Of a DNA stretch of 9,823 nt, positions 7,458 through 9,823 are shown piece by piece. The stretch is from an uncultured Prevotella sp. (lineage in GTDB: Bacteria; Bacteroidota; Bacteroidia; Bacteroidales; Bacteroidaceae). Each line of letters begins with the position of its first letter. Within the stretch, counting starts at the first letter, position 1. The position numbers were made by a program, and so were the translations under genes. Location of the stretch: NCBI GenBank assembly GCA_937916075.1, contig CALGHW010000218.1, forward strand, positions 1 through 9,823, read 5' to 3'. The notes beneath the pieces were generated by a model, which searched no databases, was not told the DNA's origin, and saw only the letters and a list, made by a program, of their open reading frames with translations.

Positions 7458-7487
7458 CAAAAATAATCATTTTAACACGTATACAAA
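7458..7487 (-). promoter_or_regulatory. Promoter of the large surface-protein gene
   Basis: On the minus strand TTTG (7487-7484) is followed after 18 bp by TATTTTTG (7465-7458), a good Bacteroidetes promoter. The -7 box ends 42 bp before ATG 7415, giving a leader of about 35 nt with no Shine-Dalgarno. Confidence 0.75.
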
Positions 7488-7489
7488 AA

Positions 7490-7745
7490 AGAAATAGAGC
7501 ATTATTTTTATATTTCCCATATATTTATGCATAAACGACACCAAAACCGAGTATTTTTTAACACATACGGTTGCCGATTCAAGAGACTCGCCCCTGAATT
7601 TGGCTTAAAGGAAGTGCCCGGGACGACCTGCGCCATGCGTGTTTCTCAAAATATCAACGCCGAACGTATTTTCAGGGAAGATGCTTACCTTTAGATAAGA
7701 TAAGACTGCGGTTCGGCAATAAAACCAAAAGTCTTCGCCTTTTTA
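7490..7745. other. Divergent intergenic region with inverted repeats but no gene
   Basis: No coding frame is supported. Two long-range inverted repeats are visible: CCCTGAA (7592-7598) with TTCAGGG (7671-7677), and GCCGAAC (7659-7665) with GTTCGGC (7711-7717). AAGACT/AGTCTT arms also occur near 7702-7734. Part of this could be a structured RNA or operator region, but it lies upstream of the nhaC promoter and so is not in the nhaC leader predicted here. I do not recognise a riboswitch. Confidence 0.3.
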
Positions 7746-7746
7746 T

Positions 7747-7777
7747 TTTGTATTGCGCTCGCCTTGCACTATCTTTG
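7747..7777 (+). promoter_or_regulatory. Promoter of nhaC
   Basis: TTTG (7747-7750) is followed after 19 bp by TATCTTTG (7770-7777), matching the Bacteroidetes -33/-7 consensus. Transcription should start near 7784, giving a very short AT-rich leader of about 22 nt before ATG 7806. That leaves no room for a riboswitch in this transcript. Confidence 0.85.
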
Positions 7778-7805
7778 CACCGCAAAAACAAATTAGATAT
7801 AAACG

Positions 7806-9272
7806 ATGAACAATCATTCCACTCTCCCCAGTCCCCTTGTCAGTATATTGCCGCTCGCGGTATTGATCACACTTATCGTGCTTGTGGTGCGCCTGTTTCC
7901 CGACGACGCGCTCAACGGAGCGTCCCAGGTGGCGCTGATGATAGCCTCAACCGTGTGTGTGGCCCTGACGATGATAGTATACAAGATGTGGACGGTGTTT
8001 GAAGACATGATCAAGAAGACCGTCGGCGATGCCGGTGTGTCTATCCTCATCCTGTTGCTCATCGGCATGATGTCGGCCACGTGGATGGTGAGCGGTGTCG
8101 TGCCCACGATGATTTATTACGGCGTGCAGCTGATGTCACCGCTGTTTTTCCTGCCGTGTGCCTGCATCATCTCCTCCATCATCTCCGTCGTGACCGGCAC
8201 GTCGTGGACCACCATCGCCACCATCGGCATCGCACTGATGGGCATCGGCGACGCCCTCGGCATCCCGCAGCCTTACACGGCCGGCGCCATCATATCGGGC
8301 GCCTACTTCGGCGACAAGATGTCGCCCATGAGCGACACCACCGTACTGGCCTCGTCAATGGCGGGGGCCGACCTCTTCCGACACATACGCTATATGCTCT
8401 ACACCACGGTGCCAAGCATCAGCATCTCGCTGGTGCTCTATCTCGCCATCGGCCTGTTCTACAACGGCACGGAGGTGGAAATCAGCCAGTACCTCACGGG
8501 GCTCAGCCACGGTTTCAACATCTCGCTGTGGACCATGCTCATCCCCGCCTTCACGGGTTTCCTTATCTATAAGAAGATGCCGTCGCTCATCACGCTGCTG
8601 CTCTCATCGCTGGCGGCCTGCGTGTGTGCCGTCATCCTCCAGCCCCAGGCGCTCATGCATATTGCCGGCGAGCCGACCGTCAATGCGCGCAGCCTGTTTG
8701 AGGGACTCATGCTCACGTGTTACTCCAAGACAGGCATCGACACCGGCTATGAGGCCATCAACTCGCTTGTGGCCACGCGGGGCATGATTGGCATGCTCAG
8801 CACAGTGTGGCTTATCCTGTGCGCCATGTGCTTCGGCTCGTGCATGGTGGCAAGCGGCATGCTCCGGAGCATCACCCACGTGCTGCTCAAGAGCATACGC
8901 AACACGGTGTCGCTTGTGTGCTCGACGGTACTTTCGGGCGTGCTGCTCAACCTGGTCATGGGCGACCAGTTTCTGTCTATCATCATGAACGTGTCCATCT
9001 ACCGCGACGAGTACGACAGGCGCGGCTACCGCCCCGAGCTGCTGAGCCGCTCCACCGAGGACTCCGCCACGGTCACCTCCGTGCTCGTGCCGTGGACGGC
9101 CTGCGGCATGACCCAGAGCACGGTGCTCGGCATCCCGACACTGGTTTACTTGCCGTTCTGCTTCTTCAATATTCTCAGTCCGGTCATGAGCTGCCTGGCG
9201 GCCATCTTCGGATTTGTGCCTAAACCGGAACCACTACGGCAGGAATATTCCACGGAACGTCCCGGACAATGA
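7806..9272 (+). CDS. nhaC: Na+/H+ antiporter, NhaC family
   Basis: The 488-residue product is an integral inner-membrane protein with roughly 11-12 hydrophobic segments (for example 10-31, 40-59, 77-97, 113-130, 201-218, 240-256, 260-278, 325-350, 367-386 and 440-470). NhaC-family hallmarks are present: GTSWTTIATIGIAL (131-144), AGAIISGAYFGDKMSPMSDTT (159-179) with acidic residues Asp170 and Asp177 in a membrane region, and the second-half counterpart EDSATVTSVLVPW (418-430). Length is normal for the family. These carriers exchange Na+ (sometimes Li+ or organic solutes) for H+; some relatives exchange malate/lactate or amino acids, so the exact substrate is not fixed by sequence. The ATG at 7806 fits the promoter spacing; there is no Shine-Dalgarno. 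No gene is cotranscribed within the window. Third positions are strongly G/C-rich, like the large surface-protein gene. Confidence 0.92.
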   Translation: MNNHSTLPSPLVSILPLAVLITLIVLVVRLFPDDALNGASQVALMIASTVCVALTMIVYKMWTVFEDMIKKTVGDAGVSILILLLIGMMSATWMVSGVVPTMIYYGVQLMSPLFFLPCACIISSIISVVTGTSWTTIATIGIALMGIGDALGIPQPYTAGAIISGAYFGDKMSPMSDTTVLASSMAGADLFRHIRYMLYTTVPSISISLVLYLAIGLFYNGTEVEISQYLTGLSHGFNISLWTMLIPAFTGFLIYKKMPSLITLLLSSLAACVCAVILQPQALMHIAGEPTVNARSLFEGLMLTCYSKTGIDTGYEAINSLVATRGMIGMLSTVWLILCAMCFGSCMVASGMLRSITHVLLKSIRNTVSLVCSTVLSGVLLNLVMGDQFLSIIMNVSIYRDEYDRRGYRPELLSRSTEDSATVTSVLVPWTACGMTQSTVLGIPTLVYLPFCFFNILSPVMSCLAAIFGFVPKPEPLRQEYSTERPGQ

Positions 9273-9337
9273 CGCTTTCTCCTTGGACGCAAAAAGGCTT
9301 GCCTCAACCTGCTGGAAGGGCTTATCCGATACTGAAT

Positions 9338-9362
9338 TATTTCAACCCGTACGGTTGAAATA
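9338..9362 (+). repeat. Near-palindrome copy 1 (TTTCAACC...GGTTGAAA)
   Basis: A perfect 10-bp stem (9338-9347 with 9353-9362) surrounds a CGTAC loop, 66 bp past the nhaC stop. The core 9340-9360 matches 9667-9687, read on the other strand, at 19 of 21 positions. As RNA it would form a hairpin that is not followed by a T tract, so it is a poor terminator. It looks like a dispersed repeat or protein-binding palindrome. Confidence 0.75.
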
Positions 9363-9433
9363 TAAACGTTATAATATAAAGATATTTCATATCCGCTCAA
9401 AGCTTTCTTCGGAGTGTCAGAAACAGATAAAAT

Positions 9434-9517
9434 GAGAAAGTTGCCTAATTACGAAGAGAAAGTTGCCAAGTTTCTCCTCGAAATCAGGCAACTTTCTCCT
9501 CGAAATCAGGCAACTTT
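9434..9517. repeat. Self-complementary array of four 22-bp repeats; candidate bidirectional terminator
   Basis: Two copies of a 22-bp unit lie in one direction (from 9434 and 9456, GAGAAAGTTGCC core) and two exact copies in the opposite direction (9471-9492 and 9493-9514). The two halves pair as one long hairpin: 9437-9467 with 9487-9517, 28 of 31 positions matched, 19-nt loop. On the plus strand the stem is followed by ATTTTCTT and on the minus strand by a T-rich CATTTTATC stretch. It lies between nhaC and a candidate minus-strand transcript, so it could end both. A protein-binding iteron array is the alternative. Confidence 0.75.
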
Positions 9518-9581
9518 ATTTTCTTGGCACAAGTGAATGTAATAAAAAATCATTATAGCAACATCACTTCATCACGTCTAT

Positions 9582-9616
9582 GACAGTGGGTGCGGTGTAT
9601 CACCGCACCCACTGTC
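9582..9616. repeat. Perfect 16-bp inverted repeat with 3-nt loop
   Basis: GACAGTGGGTGCGGTG (9582-9597) is followed by TAT and its exact complement (9601-9616). GC-rich and perfect, it is the strongest hairpin in the window. Neither strand has a T tract directly after it, so it is not a standard terminator by itself. Confidence 0.9.
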
Positions 9617-9666
9617 GGGGATGATGTTTCTCCTGCAGTGACGTGAGACACGTCACCCACTACCTT

Positions 9667-9687
9667 TTTCAACCGTACAGATTGAAA
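9667..9687 (-). repeat. Near-palindrome copy 2
   Basis: Read on the minus strand, this 21-bp sequence differs from 9340-9360 at two positions and keeps the half-site GTACGGTTGAAA. The two copies are in opposite orientation about 306 bp apart. Their flanks do not resemble each other. Confidence 0.7.
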
Positions 9688-9788
9688 CATTTTACACAAC
9701 ATAAACTTACGCCGGGCAGGTATCACCCCGACGGACTCATCCCTGCACTCAAAAGTTGACAACTCCCTCATTATCAACCATAAAGCGG

Positions 9789-9820
9789 CAAAAATAAAGG
9801 TGAATACTCCGCCATATAAA
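9789..9820 (-). promoter_or_regulatory. Promoter of the candidate minus-strand transcript
   Basis: On the minus strand TATTTTTG (9796-9789) matches TAnnTTTG. At the expected distance upstream (20 bp) lies TTTA (9820-9817), one base off TTTG. Transcription would start near 9782. Confidence 0.55.
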
Positions 9821-9823
9821 AAC

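Larger units (their letters stand above)
9544..9782 (-). ncRNA. Candidate structured small RNA (about 240 nt), possibly part of a dispersed repeat
   Basis: A consensus promoter precedes this minus-strand stretch, which contains five potential hairpins in a row: GTTGA/TCAAC (9774-9778 with 9755-9759), GCAGG/CCTGC (9742-9746 with 9716-9720), the near-palindrome 9667-9687, GTGACGTG/CACGTCAC (9638-9645 with 9649-9656, loop of 3) and a perfect 16-bp stem (9582-9597 with 9601-9616, loop of 3). AACATCA/TGATGTT (9622-9628 with 9560-9566) brackets the last stem, and T6 (9549-9544) follows. A reading frame of about 72 codons (ATG 9771 to stop 9553-9555) covers the same bases and is the alternative reading; its product has no recognisable domain and the dense pairing argues for RNA or a DNA repeat. 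The RNA class is unknown. Confidence 0.35.

Noticed and set aside
7590..7805. Riboswitch controlling nhaC
   Set aside because: The predicted leader is only about 22 nt, and I recognise no conserved riboswitch core in the upstream spacer.
8081..8572. 163-codon frame overlapping nhaC on the same strand
   Set aside because: It is His- and Arg-rich composition from an alternative frame of nhaC, whose own frame carries conserved family motifs and membrane segments.
9214..9435. 73-codon frame overlapping the end of nhaC
   Set aside because: It begins inside nhaC in another frame and runs through the palindromic repeat; there is no promoter, and its resemblance to the frame at 9553-9777 is explained by the shared 21-bp repeat.
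9434..9517. CRISPR array
   Set aside because: The repeat units are directly adjacent with no variable spacers, half are inverted, and no cas genes are nearby.
9716..9746. GATGAGTCCGTC on the minus strand, reminiscent of a hammerhead ribozyme core
   Set aside because: The required CUGAUGA and paired CGAAA elements are not present at the right spacing, so it is a chance resemblance.

Overview
The window looks like a chromosomal segment of a Bacteroidales bacterium, most probably Prevotella or Segatella. Every promoter I can place follows the Bacteroidetes pattern TAnnTTTG, often with TTTG about 18-20 bp further upstream. Starts lack Shine-Dalgarno sequences and have AT-rich leaders. The gene content also fits: a BspA-type leucine-rich-repeat protein, an OmpA-type porin, a 1511-residue multidomain protein with a type IX secretion (T9SS)-like C-terminus, and an NhaC-type antiporter. 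The genus is inference.

Layout. 1-649 (minus) is the N-terminal part of a secreted BspA-like LRR protein that continues beyond the window; its promoter lies downstream of a 15-G homopolymer tract. About 780-1055 holds no convincing gene, only a possible small or decayed reading frame. 1092-1166 (minus) is tRNA-Val(UAC) with its own promoter and intrinsic terminator. 1461-2596 (minus) is an OmpA-family porin whose beta-barrel part and peptidoglycan-binding part lie in different frames, joined by a 4-nt stop/start overlap; this is probably a 1-nt frameshift. 2880-7415 (minus) is a giant surface or secreted adhesin-like protein with a promoter and a strong terminator. 7416-7805 is the divergent intergenic region. 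7806-9272 (plus) is nhaC with a near-perfect promoter 29 bp upstream. 9273-9823 contains no clear gene but is dense in inverted repeats: two copies of a 21-bp near-palindrome, a four-unit 22-bp repeat array that folds on itself, and a candidate structured minus-strand transcript of about 240 nt.

The recognised genes appear to be single transcription units rather than one operon. Their common theme is the cell envelope: surface LRR protein, outer-membrane porin, T9SS cargo and inner-membrane cation antiporter. The least explained part is the 3' intergenic region (9338-9796), with its dispersed-repeat and RNA-like architecture. I see no recognisable defence, phage, CRISPR or transposase genes.
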